From: Paraphaeosphaeria minitans
Taxonomy: Eukaryota > Ascomycota > Dothideomycetes > Pleosporales > Didymosphaeriaceae
Assembly (NCBI GenBank): GCA_015832175.1
Contig: WJXW01000007.1
Location: 2,418,001 to 2,482,000 of the forward strand
Reading direction: 5' to 3'
Length of the DNA stretch: 64,000 nucleotides
Shown: positions 1 to 10,534 of the stretch, piece by piece
Layout: every line of letters begins with the position of its first letter
Numbering within the stretch: position 1 is the first letter of the stretch
Made by a program: the position numbers and the translations under genes
Notes under the pieces: model-generated
The model's database searches: none
Told to the model about the DNA's origin: nothing
Seen by the model: only the letters and a program-made list of their open reading frames with translations

Positions 1-1252
1 AAGATCGATTGGTATGTCCGTTTCGAATGGCTTCGAAGGCTGGCGGGCATGATGTGACACCCTTATAGACAACAGCTCCTCCTCGTCTGACACTTTCTTC
101 TCAGTGGTTCCTGAAAATGGTTTCTCCGAGAACGCCGTAGCATCTTGCGGCGATCGAACGACGTTAATGTTGGGTGGTCGGCTATCCCATGGTGCGGGAC
201 TTCCTGGGCGGGTGTCGCCTTTCTGTGTGAAAAGGCTGCGCAAGGTTCCTGCGCATGCAACAATGATAGTAGGAGACTGTTAGAATTAGGCTAATTAGGT
301 TAGGGCAGTCTACTTACCCGTGTTCGCCTCGATGTGGGAGAGAAACAGGAGGAGAGTGATTTGGAACTTCCTGTCCCTAGCAATCCCGTGGGCAGCGATA
401 ATGATGCGTATGATGGCGACCAACATGGTAACGAGCTCGAAAGAGAAGATGGAATAAAGAACTATTTTCTGGTGCAAAGCGAGTCACATGTGGGAAAGTA
501 TAGCGGAAGGGATCCCAACAATGAGCGCATCGGTGATGACATCGAATGCGGTCGCAAGAGTCAGTGCAACAGGTGTAAATCTGGAGACTGCGGGGTCGTG
601 GTCACACTGAGACAAGCCCTTCTTGACCCAGCAGTCGTATGAATTGAGCAGCCATCCACCGATATATGCAGCAATAGTAAGTGCGAAGACAACAGTCCAG
701 TATCTTTTCACGGCTGCCAAGGCGATGACACCAATGCGTCGAAAGAAGACCAGGAAAGATATCTTGATGGCCCACAGAGCGTTGTAGAAGAAGAGTTGTG
801 TAATCGGGCGGCTTAGGGAGACGCTTTTGTTGAAGGTTGTAGTATGCAGCACTGTGTTGTGCTTGGATGCGACAGTGACTTGGACCGCCATCGGAATCTG
901 CAATTACGGATGAGAACGCGAGAAAGGCGAAACATTTGGCAAAACCCACGGAGAGAGTCCAGGCCAAGACAACGAATAGGTCGTCCCAACAGAACTTTGA
1001 GAAGCGCCAATAGCGAGTATAGAGGCGAGCGCCTAATGGAATGGTGGACAAGCCTGTCACAAGCCATGTGGTGACCTTCTCCAAATTAGCAAGATCGAAA
1101 CATGAACGCTCACTTGCAAGGCGTACCAGCAGCCCATTCGTATAGGCGGTTGACTCGGTCGACATGTGCTTACAGCGGTTAGAGAGTGACACGTTCAAGA
1201 TGAACAACAGACAGCAATGAAGGAAACCGATGGTCAAACGCTGCGAAGACAT
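1..1252 (-). pseudogene. Degraded rhodopsin/Pth11-like seven-TM membrane protein gene (3' end outside window)
   Basis: The translated pieces match the fungal rhodopsin-domain family, plasma-membrane receptor-like proteins that include Pth11. Visible are the WDDLFVVLAW segment after TM1 (about 985-1020), the LWAIKISFLVFFRRIG helix (about 740-790), TDALIVGIP (about 515-540), MLVAIIRIII (about 400-430), HIEANT (about 320-335) and TLRSLFTQK (about 225-255). A polar tail stays open to base 1. The frame is broken. An in-frame TGA at 484-486 interrupts continuous homologous sequence, where CGA would read through. The frame changes near 900 with no good intron. The last splice (donor about 313, acceptor 259 or nearer 241) either mismatches phase or loses the conserved IIVACA segment. 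Start is uncertain: ATG at 1165 (MSTEST) or 1252. Family call is firm; pseudogene status is likely, barring sequence errors. Confidence 0.72.
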
Positions 1253-2112
1253 CGACTAGACCCCACTGTCGTAATTATATTCAATCACGGCCTTCAGCAT
1301 GTAGGGCGTCCATTGAAACTACCAGGATTGCTCGACCGGAACTGTAGTATAGTGAATCGCTCAATGTGGCAGGAAACGGCTTATCCGTAGCCCGCGAGCA
1401 TGCCTCCCTGCATCGAGGGTTGGCCGGGTTCGAGAACTCTGTCGCAGATGGGTCATGTCTTGTCAGTTGTCAGGCGCGTCAATCCGTACGTGGAGTGCGA
1501 GGCTGACAGACGAAGATGAACGTTGGGGTGTCAAGGGAAGGTGCAATCCGTGCGGTAGGCGAGTGGTCTAGGCTAGATGGAGGAAGGTGTGCGCGAAGGG
1601 AGGCCTCACATCGCCCTCACCCATCCATACCACCGTCCACTCTAGACCTCACCCTCTATCGCGGCATCGCGTCCTCCATCTCCGTTGCAGTGGGCACCAA
1701 GGATCGCAGTCGCTCGCCTCATCCTTTCCGTCAGAACAATTTCAAGTGCGGCGCAGACCCACGACTCACCGCGAGTTGCTATCATCCCTCGGTGCGATCC
1801 ACTCACTAGGTAGGTACACCTCTCTGCATCCAATGGACGCGCGGTTTGCCCGTGCCACACCCACATTGGGATCCAGTTTCGCTGCAGGATGCTAGGTAGC
1901 GCTGATGGAGTCGAGCCTCCAAAATGGCGCCAGCGACTTGTAATAAAAGGACTGCCATCGTCGTGCTCTTCACGCACCCTACCTAGCGCTTCTTCGTCGT
2001 GTTTACCGGTTGTCCATAGGTAGCCTGCCAGCGAATTCGGCAGAGGAGAAAATCAAAAGAAAATCCTGCAATCGGTACACAGGCACTCCTAGGTCATTTG
2101 AACTACGCCCCG
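1253..2112. other. Intergenic region, divergent promoters
   Basis: No convincing gene is seen. The short open frames at 1516-1977 have no recognisable composition or motif. Several GTAGGTA and CCTAGGTA elements (about 1806-1815, 1892 and 1978) sit upstream of the P450 start. The stretch serves as shared 5' DNA of the leftward receptor gene and the rightward P450. Confidence 0.5.
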
Positions 2113-3847
2113 ATGGCTTCGACCGCTTTTTCTATCCTGGCGCTAGTGGTCGCTTTGGTCGGCTACTTCTTGCTTGAGTTGAGAAAGAACCGTATGAAGA
2201 TACGGCGGCTCCAACAAGCTGGAATTGTGAGTCAGTATCCCTCGCTCAGCCAGCGTGGCTAACGACCCATGTCAGGATATGCCTGCTGAACATAGCTTTG
2301 TCTGGGGTCATCTCCCGCAGATAGGAGAAGCCCAGAAGGCATTCCCGGCCACGGCGAACAAGGACTACGGAGTAGCAGCTCTCACTAAGCCCTTCACAAA
2401 CGGCATTGTCCTCATCGACACATGGCCTTTCAGTCTACCTCTTCTTATCATCAGCACGCCCACTGCTGCGAATGCGTTGCAAAAATCTAGTCCTTCACTT
2501 CTCAAGCCAGACGACGTTAACGGACCCTTGAACACGCTCTGTGCAGGGCCCAGCATGATGACTATGCCCGAGGATCAGTGGAAGCAGTGGAGACTGTTGT
2601 TCAACCCCAGCTTCAGCATCACGTACCTCACACAACTGGCACCCACAGTAGCCAGCGAAGTGTCGATTTTCTGCGAGAAGCTAAGAGAGGTGGCAAGAGC
2701 AGACAAAGTTATCCAACTGGAACCCCTCGCTTCGCGGTTAACAATTGACGTAGTGGGGATACTTTCCTTGTAGGTCCACTCCAACCTTTCACAGGTTACT
2801 TCCCGCTCGTTGGTTGTATCTGTGCTCACTGCTCATAGCGGCGAACCCATGGGCCACCAACACCGAGATAACCCAATTGCTGCAACGATCCGGAGTCAAG
2901 CCAAGTGGATTAGCTTTTCTCCAATTGTTGAGCCCTGGACTGTGCTCAACCCGAAAAGGCCATTCGTTTTGTGGAATAACAACCGCCTCTTCAAGAAACA
3001 CATTGGAGCAGTTATCGACAAGCGATTTGCTGAGGCCAAAGCTGCCACACATAAGAAGCCAAAGGCAAAAGCGTTACTCCCTGCAGCTCTCGAAAGCTAC
3101 ATCATCGACGCTCGCAAAAACGGTGTATCGCCTGATCATTTGGACCCCAGCTTCAAATCATCGCTGCTAAGCAATCTGATTATCTTCATGGTGGCAGGTC
3201 ACGAAACTTCAAGCACCACGATATGCATGTGTCTTCACAGTCTGGCCACAAATCCCGAATATCTGTCCCGCGTCAGGGCCGAGCATGATGCAGTATTTGG
3301 TACTGATATATCAACGGCGCACATATTGAGTATTGTCCAGCAGGAGCCTGAACGTCTCAATCGGCTACCTTATACCTTAGCCATCATCAAGGAGACTTTA
3401 AGACTATATCCGCCAGTCTCCGGTATACGTATGGGTACCCCTGAGCTCAACCTTTCTGACGACTCAGGCAAGCTATTTCCCACGGAGGGTTTCAAGATCT
3501 GGACCAACCACACTTCTATGCACACAAACGGGAGGTACTGGCCAGAGGCCGAAAGATTCGTCCCAGAACGCTGGCTTGCAAAAGAAGGGGATCGCTTGTA
3601 CCCTACGAAAGGAGCTTGGCGTCCATTTGAACAAGGAGCTCGCAACTGTATCGGACAAGCGCTAGCGCTCATTGAATTGAAGCTGGTCTTGGTGATGACA
3701 CTCAGGGAATTTAGTTTCGAATCTGCGTATGCTGCGGGCGATGATGAGATTTTCGGAAGCAAGGCCTGGATTTCTGGAGGCCAGGGAGTTGGAGGGACGC
3801 CAAATCAGGAGTATCCGGTTCGGGTTCGGTTTGCCAACCGGACGTAA
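2113..3847 (+). CDS. Cytochrome P450 monooxygenase (three exons, intact)
   Basis: The model is exons 2113-2226, 2276-2749 and 2795-3847, giving 546 residues, a usual length for a fungal microsomal P450. Residues 1-23 form a hydrophobic membrane anchor. The I-helix motif AGHET is at 330-334, the ExxR pair in KETLR at 396/399, PERW at 453-456, and the haem loop FEQGARNCIG at 474-483 with Cys481 as axial ligand. Intron 1 (49 nt) is a clear GTGAGT...CAG. Intron 2 (45 nt, GTAGTG...CAG) is chosen because it removes an in-frame TAG at 2771 and joins LTID to VTSR, matching the family's LTIDVIGR. It probably oxidises a small lipophilic substrate at the ER, but substrate and pathway cannot be read from sequence. 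No biosynthetic backbone gene is adjacent, so a cluster role is unsupported. Confidence 0.9.
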
Positions 3848-4296
3848 GCTCATCTTCGTTCACTTAGGGTGATGGAGCGTACATGTGACGCAACACATCA
3901 GTCTGATATCAAAATATCCTTATATTAGCATGACTGCGAAGATTGATCTAGACGATCATTCTACGCGACCCGCTTTCACCCGATGCCCGATGTTTATTGT
4001 ATATTGCGTCTTGTCCAGTGTTGGCGGAGTGCGAGTCGCCTATTGGCCCGTGTGAGCAATGAGCTACAAGGTTCCCCAGATCATCTCTATTCGGAAACGC
4101 TCTAAGGAGCACAGAAACCATATATCCACTAATTGAAATATCTTTCATACGAGTAATATGTGGATACCGAGGTCAATGGCTACGCCGTACTACTATAACT
4201 CACCACCATCCCCGAGCAGGCGCGCTTCTGGGTCCTTGTGCGACTCCCTCGATTGTTGCAGTATACTGGCTCATATCTTGCGTGACTCTCTCCAAT
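3848..4296. other. Intergenic region between P450 and GH16 gene
   Basis: It carries the 3' flank of the P450 and the promoter of the GH16 gene. I see no gene, repeat or clear regulatory site. Confidence 0.5.
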
Positions 4297-5209
4297 ATGC
4301 ATCTTATCTCGCTGTCTATAACTCTTGCAGCAGGGCTGTCTTCAGCAGCGACAATCATTCCTAAGACCGTCTTCGACTCCACGAGCTCGCTCACGCAATA
4401 CTTCTCCTACAACTACCCTTGGGGTACCGATCACAATGGAGGCGCGCGAATGGCCGCTTCGCATGCAGTGATCTCAACAGCCGGTACCCTCACCTTGACT
4501 GCGCAAAAGATCTCTAGCCAGCCACCAGCCACGCACGGTGGTAAGCAAATCCCTATCAGCTACCTCTCTGGGGCTGTCTCCGCGAAACAACACTTCACGA
4601 TTCCCTCGGGCGGTGGCTTCATCTTCAGCGGCAGCTTCCAGGCTACCACTACCAAAGGCATGGCCCGCTTTCTGGCTCACGGCAGTAAATGGCTGGCCGC
4701 CAGAGATTGACATGGCGGAATGGAAGGGCAGTGGAAAGATCAGCTTCAACACTTTCAACACGAGCAGCATATTGCAATGGAAAGACGTGGGTTATGCAAG
4801 TCCGGGGAGTTTTCATTATATCAAATGCCAGGTCAGAGACATGGGCAACGGAAAGGATGCGCAGGTCAAGTACTTTTTGAACGATGTCGAAGTCACGACG
4901 CATTATGGGAAAGACTATGTTGGAAAGCCGCTGTATCTGTCAGTGTACTTGATCGTTGACGAAGCTAGCTATTCTGACTCCACCCAGGATCATCAACCTG
5001 CAGATGGAAGGGAGCAGTGGCACGCCGGGGCCATCTTCGAGTAAGTTCCGGGGCAAACGTTGAGAGTTATCGCTAATGTGTGCAGAAACTTCGTACTCCA
5101 TCCGCAATATGGAAGTTACGACGTTGTGAAAGGGCTAGGGGAAGGCCAGAGGATGAACAGCCTGTTTCGGCATCTTAGGTACGATTCTTGGTCTCATGGC
5201 GCTTTCTAG
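4297..5209 (+). pseudogene. Secreted GH16 beta-glucanase-like gene with a frameshift at the active site
   Basis: The ATG at 4297 opens a signal peptide (MHLISLSITLAAGLSSA), followed by a concanavalin-A-like glucanase fold as in fungal GH16 enzymes that cut beta-glucans outside the cell. The first frame runs through the SGSFQATTTKG strand and is then lost. The +1 frame takes over within a few bases at about 4657-4662 with WPAFWLTAVNGWPPEIDMAEWKG. That segment holds the GH16 catalytic ExDxxE (Glu codon 4703, Asp 4709, Glu 4718). Conserved sequence abuts the switch on both sides, so an intron does not fit; a 2-nt loss or 1-nt gain does. A normal intron follows (5041-5085, GTAAGT...CAG) and the last exon ends at 5209. 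As written, the protein would stop at 4710 without the acid/base residue. A sequencing error is the main alternative. Confidence 0.78.
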
Positions 5210-6014
5210 TGTTTTATGTCTTTCTGATTGTCTATGACCTAGGTAGTCAATATTGAATCAGCAATGCTATGCATCGTCTCTGTGGGACGTCTAAACAATA
5301 TCGAGCCTTGCCTTGCCGGAGAAATGCCCCCACGTCTCGGGTGAACGTAAGCCCACAGTCACGAAACTTGCGGCCCGGTATCCGTATCGAATGTTGACTT
5401 GTGACCAGGCACTGGGCTGATCGATCGTACTCGACCCGACGCTTCAGATTATCGACAGAGCTTCCGAGCCACCACCTCCCTTATTTTCTCGACTAAACAC
5501 CCCGCTAGGATCACGAAATGGACAGATTATACATGCCTAGACGTCTCGTGCTCTTCGCGTGGGTCCTTCAAATTACAATCCCTCAACCCCAGAAAATTAG
5601 ATTAACCGGTCATTCCGGTTTCCCCGGAAAACACTCCTGCACCCCGCGTTGCACAACAGACGTACGGAACTTCCACCAACGCGAATGCGGCTCTGCAATA
5701 TGTGCGGAAATATTAACAGACCTTCACACCATCATCATCGGAGTTGGGTGTCGTACGCCGTAGTACGCAGGCTGCACCTGGGAAGCTAAGGCCTATCCTT
5801 GGCCTCGAACACATGCTGATTCGCGCAAAGAATGCAAATCAGGTTGCCTTGCGTCTTGGTGCGGTATCCGAAAATTTTAGCTCGGGAAGCGTGGCGATGC
5901 ACTGTGCCAGCACGTCTGCGAGACTAAGAGCAGTGTACTATAAAGAGCTCATTGAATGTTGTTTACTTCTCCCGCATCAGCAATCTGCCTCAAACTCTCT
6001 CAAACAGGCTCAAG
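5210..6014. other. Intergenic region and AA9 promoter
   Basis: An 81-codon open frame at 5518-5763 shows no signal peptide, motif or family resemblance and I do not call it. The 3' part is the promoter of the AA9 gene. Confidence 0.5.
5939..5945 (+). promoter_or_regulatory. Probable TATA box of the AA9 gene
   Basis: TATAAAG lies 70 bases upstream of the AA9 start codon at 6015, a normal spacing for a strongly expressed fungal secreted enzyme gene. This is inferred from position and sequence only. Confidence 0.45.
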
Positions 6015-6945
6015 ATGTACACTATCGCTCTCCTCACCGCTGTGGCGGCTTTCTTCGAGGCTGCTTCTGCGCACGGTACGGTTCATCTGAGCGTTGGTTA
6101 GCTTGGTGCAGTTTTGCTAATCCAGCAACAGGATTCGTTACAAGCGTTACTGATAATGGTGCCGTGACCAAGGGTTCTGATCCCGTCTGGTGGTACTATG
6201 TCCAGAACGGACAGACACGCCCCATTACTGCTGGTTGGGATTCTCTCAATCAGGACAACGGTTTCGTTTCGCCTGATGCCTTCGCCTCCGCCGACATCAA
6301 CTGCCACAAGAGCGCTCTAGCCGGTCAGGCTTACGTAAACGTTAAGGCAGGGGACACCATCAACTTTGTCTGGAAGTAAGATACTATTTATCTAATGCAA
6401 ACTACCTGAGATACTGAAAGAATCTCACAATATCTAGCACATGGCCCGACAGCCACAAGGGTCCAATCATCAACTACATCGCCCCATGCAATGGTAGGCT
6501 CTTCTTTCGGAAGGATAGGTTGTACGGTGCTAACATTACTTTATCAGGCGAATGCACTTCCCTCAGTCCCTCCTCCCTTAAGTGGTCCAAGATATCCCAG
6601 GTCGGCCTCATCACGCCCGGTGGCTCCGGCACCTGGCCTACGGACAATCTCATCAAGAATAGCTTCACAGCCTCAACAGTTGTACCCAAGAACCTCAAGG
6701 CTGGCAACTACGTCATTCGGCACGAAATCATTGCGCTCCATGGTGCGGGCAGCGACAATGGCGCCCAGATCTACCCGCAGTGCCTGAACCTCAAGGTTTC
6801 GGGAAGCGGTACTGTTGCGCCTACCAGCGGTGTGGCTGGAACTTCACTGTACAAGAGGACCGACCCGGGAATCTTGTTCAGCTTGTACAACAACCCTACT
6901 TCGTACACGATTCCAGGCCCGGCGCTGTGGACTGCCGCAAACTAG
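6015..6945 (+). CDS. AA9 lytic polysaccharide monooxygenase (formerly GH61), four exons, intact
   Basis: Exons 6015-6075, 6132-6375, 6438-6493 and 6548-6945 join in frame to give 252 residues. Residues 1-19 are a signal peptide. Cleavage exposes His20, the N-terminal histidine of the copper-binding histidine brace. The second copper His is His108 in the WPDSHKGP motif. The outer-sphere residues are in RHEIIALH (His179) and AQIYPQC (Gln194, axial-site Tyr196). The C-terminal stretch TDPGILFSLY...YTIPGPALW is typical of the family. There is no cellulose-binding module. Family members oxidatively cleave cellulose and related glucans outside the cell with an electron donor. Each intron starts GTACGG, GTAAGA or GTAGGC and ends in AG. 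All key residues are present, unlike the broken GH16 gene just upstream. Confidence 0.95.
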
Positions 6946-7124
6946 ACGAACTTTGGTTCCTCAGAAACTAGTTTAGTGGTCGAAGAGGGGTTTTATATCA
7001 TGTGTGCTGTTGGGATTAGGTATAGTATTTAGCTACTATATTAGAGACAAATGAATGTATATACGAACGAGAGCAACCAGAGAAACCTCCTAAGCAAGAT
7101 AACACAGGCTGGTTGACGACTCAA

Positions 7125-8520
7125 CTACACGCTAATAGGCATACCCGAGTACTGCTTCGGAAGTTGCCACTTATCCCGTTGGAAGTCCTTTGGCAGTAGC
7201 ATCTTCACCCAAGGTCCAATTAGTTGCCATAATGGAGAGGTAAGAGTCGTAACTAGCATGGCCCCGAGCTTCAGGCCCCACGCGCTCTGGGGGAACAAAG
7301 CTTGAGGCATCCCAGGCATCAGTCGCTGGCACTGGCCCGAGAAGGGCCGCAAGGTTGTGACGTAACGTTGAAGAGCTGCAGGGATGTCCGAGGGCGAACT
7401 TGCTATCTCGCCAGCGAGTTCATACGAGCCGACAATGGCGAGCGCGGTTCCATGGAGAATCAGCCTACTGTGTATAGGGGGGTGGGAGCAGTGCTGAAAT
7501 CTACCATCCCGGAGAGTGGCGAGGGGCAATATCCTGCATCACCCAGCAGCGCAACCCTGCCCTTGGCAAAGCCTTCCTAGCCCATCTTCACTTGCACAAT
7601 CTCTTGTATGTAAAAGTCCTCGGTTGTTTTCATGCCGTCCAAAACTCTTTGCGTCTCCCAACCTGCCCCTTCAAACTCCTTGGCCAGCCATCTCTTCGCA
7701 CCCTCTTCATCTCTCTTCTTCACGAGGTCTTGGATCTCACTGAAGCGCTTGAGATCCCAGTCGACCACTCCCATGAAGACGCGTGTGTCGTTGTAGGGTG
7801 AAGGGCTGGTGCACAGAATGCGACCTCGCGTCGCCGGATACCACTGCGCCCACTGGCTGTCACTTTCGATCCGTGGAACGGTGAAGAAAGCCATGTATTC
7901 GCCCAGTCGGTGTAAGTAGTCGCCGTTTTGGGTTCCATGGCCGAATGCCAGCCGACGTGTTCGCGAGATCTGGCCGTCTGCACCGACGACGAGATCGTAA
8001 CAAGCTTGCGGGAGATGGTTTGTAAAAGTGACCTGGACCTTGTCTGCTTGCGCGTCCTGCACGAGGTCTTTGATGGTCTCGTCGAACACATACTCGATGC
8101 CTTTCATGTCTTTTGTTGCACCGTAGAAGATGTTTGCCAGATCGGCTCTGATTATTTCGTACCTGCGTGTATTTAGCATGCTGTGCTGAGATGAAATCGA
8201 AAGAAGCACATACTCGCTCTGAAGCTCTGGTTCTTGTCGTCCCCAGTCACTGCCATTTTTGCTTTCGACACACCGTCGGAGTATACAAACTCGAAGCCCA
8301 CTTTCGTTGTATTTTTGTCCCTTATGGCCTGTTCAAGGCCCATCGTTTTCATAACATCGACTGCAGTGCCTCGTATGTCCACTGCTTGACCTGATGTTCT
8401 TGGTTCAGGTGCGCGTTCGATGATTGTGATATGTGCATCGACGTTTGTTTTGTTCAGCCACCAGGCAAGACAGGGCCCTGCAATACCACCTCCCGATATG
8501 AGGATCTTGAGCGGTGCCAT
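7125..8520 (-). pseudogene. FAD-dependent monooxygenase (PHBH family) with premature stop and lost splice acceptor
   Basis: Start ATG at 8520 puts the FAD-binding GGGIAG (residues 10-15) at the usual N-terminal place. Exon 1 is 8520-8210 and exon 2 is 8162-7505; the intron (8209-8163) holds a GCTAA branch-like site. The VVGADG motif lies in exon 2. Codon 299 is TAG (7579-7577), directly before GFAKGRVALLGDAGYCPSPLSGM, which contains the conserved GD motif for FAD ribityl binding. TGG would read through. After SGM, the donor GTAGAT (7504) and a CTGAT branch-like site lead to 7451, where GTALAIVGSYELAGE resumes in phase. The bases before it are AT, not AG. The full frame would be 431 codons, the family's usual size. 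The 298-residue product lacks the GD motif and is probably inactive. Natural substrate unknown. Confidence 0.82.
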
Positions 8521-9442
8521 TTTGTGATCTTGTGAGCAAGAAGAGATAGAATGGTCGATATCTAGAAACTGAGACAAGAGTGACAGCGAAGGAATTGTGT
8601 CGGAAACGATCATAGATATAGGTACTCAAGGTCCCATCACAGCGGTACAGCCATTATATACTGCATCAGTTCCATTGCTGCCTTCTGACATTGATTGCAA
8701 GTTGAGTTGTTGTCTCCGCCCAATGACGCGACTGTGTTCGGTATTATTCGGTCTCGGGCTTACGGTGACGCAACTCTCCGACTACCGTACGGTAAGACCG
8801 AAATAGGCAATACCGCCCAGATGAAGTAAACAAACCAATAAAAATATGCATTGAGCTCATCGCATGTGGAGCGATCAGTCAAGTATGCTTGCTATGATGC
8901 GCTTATCGTTTCGTCGGTGTTTCCTAGCTCGGATGTTCTCGTGGAATTTCATATTCGTGCAGTGAGGTTTCTCTCGTAGGTACCGTAGGTTCCTAGCATT
9001 CTTCGCTTCGGACCAAACATCGAAAGCCAAACATTGGGAACTTGCCACAGAAAAGCACAACGTTAGTTGCACTTCAAAAAAAACCCCCACCTTTCACCAG
9101 CTGCGCGACGAACTGTTGTCTGACCTCTCAAAATGCGAAGGAATAAGCACTGTATCGGCGATAAAACTCGCAACTGAAAGCCCATTCCAAACGTACTGAT
9201 TCAGGCCGCGAAGGTTGCTCACCTACCGGAGATATACATGACGCCGTCACAGAGCAGAAGTTTCTTCTTTGGGCATCAACACTATTGTCTAAGATTATAC
9301 TTCTACCATGCATAAAGTCCTTTTCGTAGCAATTGTACTTAACTGGCGTGATCTTTGAGCCAGCTCAACAATCGACCCAGCAATCCTCTTCCGGACTCGT
9401 ATACCGAAGGTATGCTTCACAGCAGATGCCGAATCGGCTACC
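8521..9442. other. Intergenic region between two leftward genes
   Basis: It holds the promoter of the FAD monooxygenase gene, including a TATA-like site, and the 3' flank of the next leftward gene. No gene is supported. Confidence 0.5.
8653..8660 (-). promoter_or_regulatory. Possible TATA box of the FAD monooxygenase gene
   Basis: On the minus strand TATATAAT lies about 130 bases before the ATG at 8520. The call rests on sequence and spacing only. Confidence 0.35.
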
Positions 9443-10534
9443 TCAAGCCCGGGCGTGCTTATTCACGTTCGCGACATTCTGGCCGACCAAAGGGTGCTTG
9501 GCTGCATCGGCTTCCTCGGCCTTAGGAGCTGGGGGTGCAGGAGGGCCAGCAGGGTGTTTGATAACTGCAGCAGTCGCCTCAGCGGGCATGACGTGCTCAG
9601 CAGTGCCTGTGGCTTCGGCAATGATGGTTGCGTTTCCAGCAGGGTGGATGGCCTCCGCTGCATTCGTGTTCTGAGCAGCCGGCTCGTGGACTAGAGTCGC
9701 ATTATCCTTCGCGGCTATCTCTTCCGCAGCCTTCTTCTCTTCTGCAACCTTCTTCTTCTTCTCTTCCACCTCTTTCCTTAGGTTGTCAGCTTCCTTCCTC
9801 GCACCCTGCTCCTCTTTCTTCTTTGCGTCCTCCCCCTTAAGCTTCTTAGCTTGTGCTCGTGCAGCATCTTCTTCTAACTTCTTCTTCGCGACCTCCTCCT
9901 TCTGTAACTTCTTGGTTTCGAGCCGTGCAGCTTCCTTTTCAGCCTTCTCCTTGTCCTTAGCAGCTTTGTCTGCAGCGACTTTCTCGGCGGCAGCTTCGGC
10001 TTCGAGCTTGGCCTTGTGCTCTGCTTCAGCTTTCGCAGCAGCTGGAGGATGGTCAATAATGATGTATCAAGAAAATTTGAAGCCAGTGTACCTTCTTGGG
10101 CGGCTTTGTCTTTCGCTCCGGCCTCTGCGACGTGCATAGCTTCCATCTTCGCAGCGGCTGTGGACGTTCAGCGGTCTGAAGGGGTGATGCGAGACAATAG
10201 AACGAACCTTCCTGGTGCACCTTCTCCCAGGCCTCAGCTTCGGCGGCGTGCTTCGCCTTCATGGCGTCTGCTTGTGCTTTGCGCTTCAAAGCTGGATGTA
10301 ACTAGTTAGGAGGTTGTAGTATTGGGACATGGGCTGCTAACCAGCTTTCTCCTCGGTAGCCTTCTGGGCTTCCAGATCACCAGCACCAGGCGCCTCGGGT
10401 GCAATTACGGGTTCGTACGCGGCTGCGGGTGCAGCAGGTGCAATAGCAAGTTCATCATAACGGTTGATTGGGAGCGGCCCGGCGACCACTAGAGACACGG
10501 AAAGGAGCATGAGAAGAGAGTATGCAGTCTTCAT
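9443..10534 (-). CDS. Secreted Ala/Lys/Glu-rich coiled-coil protein, four exons
   Basis: Exons 10534-10342, 10291-10208, 10157-10092 and 10041-9443 give a continuous frame of 313 residues. All three introns are phase 1 (donors GTTAGC, GTTCGT, GTACAC; acceptors CAG). Residues 1-18 are a signal peptide (MKTAYSLLMLLSVSLVVA). A Pro/Ala-rich stretch follows (about 25-55), then about 160 residues of Ala/Lys/Glu helix with heptad-like spacing resembling TolA-type low-complexity coils. The tail is rich in Ala, Pro and His with NAT sequons. The mini-exons of 84 and 66 nt encode similar modules beginning A-(A/L)-x-K and ending in Q-E, which suggests exon duplication. I recognise no domain and no function. 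It could be a cell-wall-associated or host-interacting secreted protein, but that is inference from secretion and composition. A TATATA lies at 10727-10732 on the promoter side. Confidence 0.8.

Noticed and set aside
1516..1977. Overlapping open frames of 97-111 codons upstream of the P450
   Set aside because: Three frames on both strands overlap, with no signal peptide, domain or coding-like composition. They lie in promoter DNA with GTAGGTA motifs.
2771..2773. In-frame TAG in the first P450, read as a possible pseudogene stop
   Set aside because: A GTAGTG...CAG intron (2750-2794) of 45 nt removes it, keeps phase 0 and restores the family's LTID-V-x-x-R pattern.
5518..5763. 81-codon open frame before the AA9 gene
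   Set aside because: No motif or signal, Cys/Arg mixed composition, no conserved look; probably chance.
9783..10139. Ser/Ala-rich 118-codon frame on the plus strand
   Set aside because: It is the antisense of the Ala/Lys/Glu-rich coding exon; its composition follows from GCT/AAG/GAG codons on the other strand.
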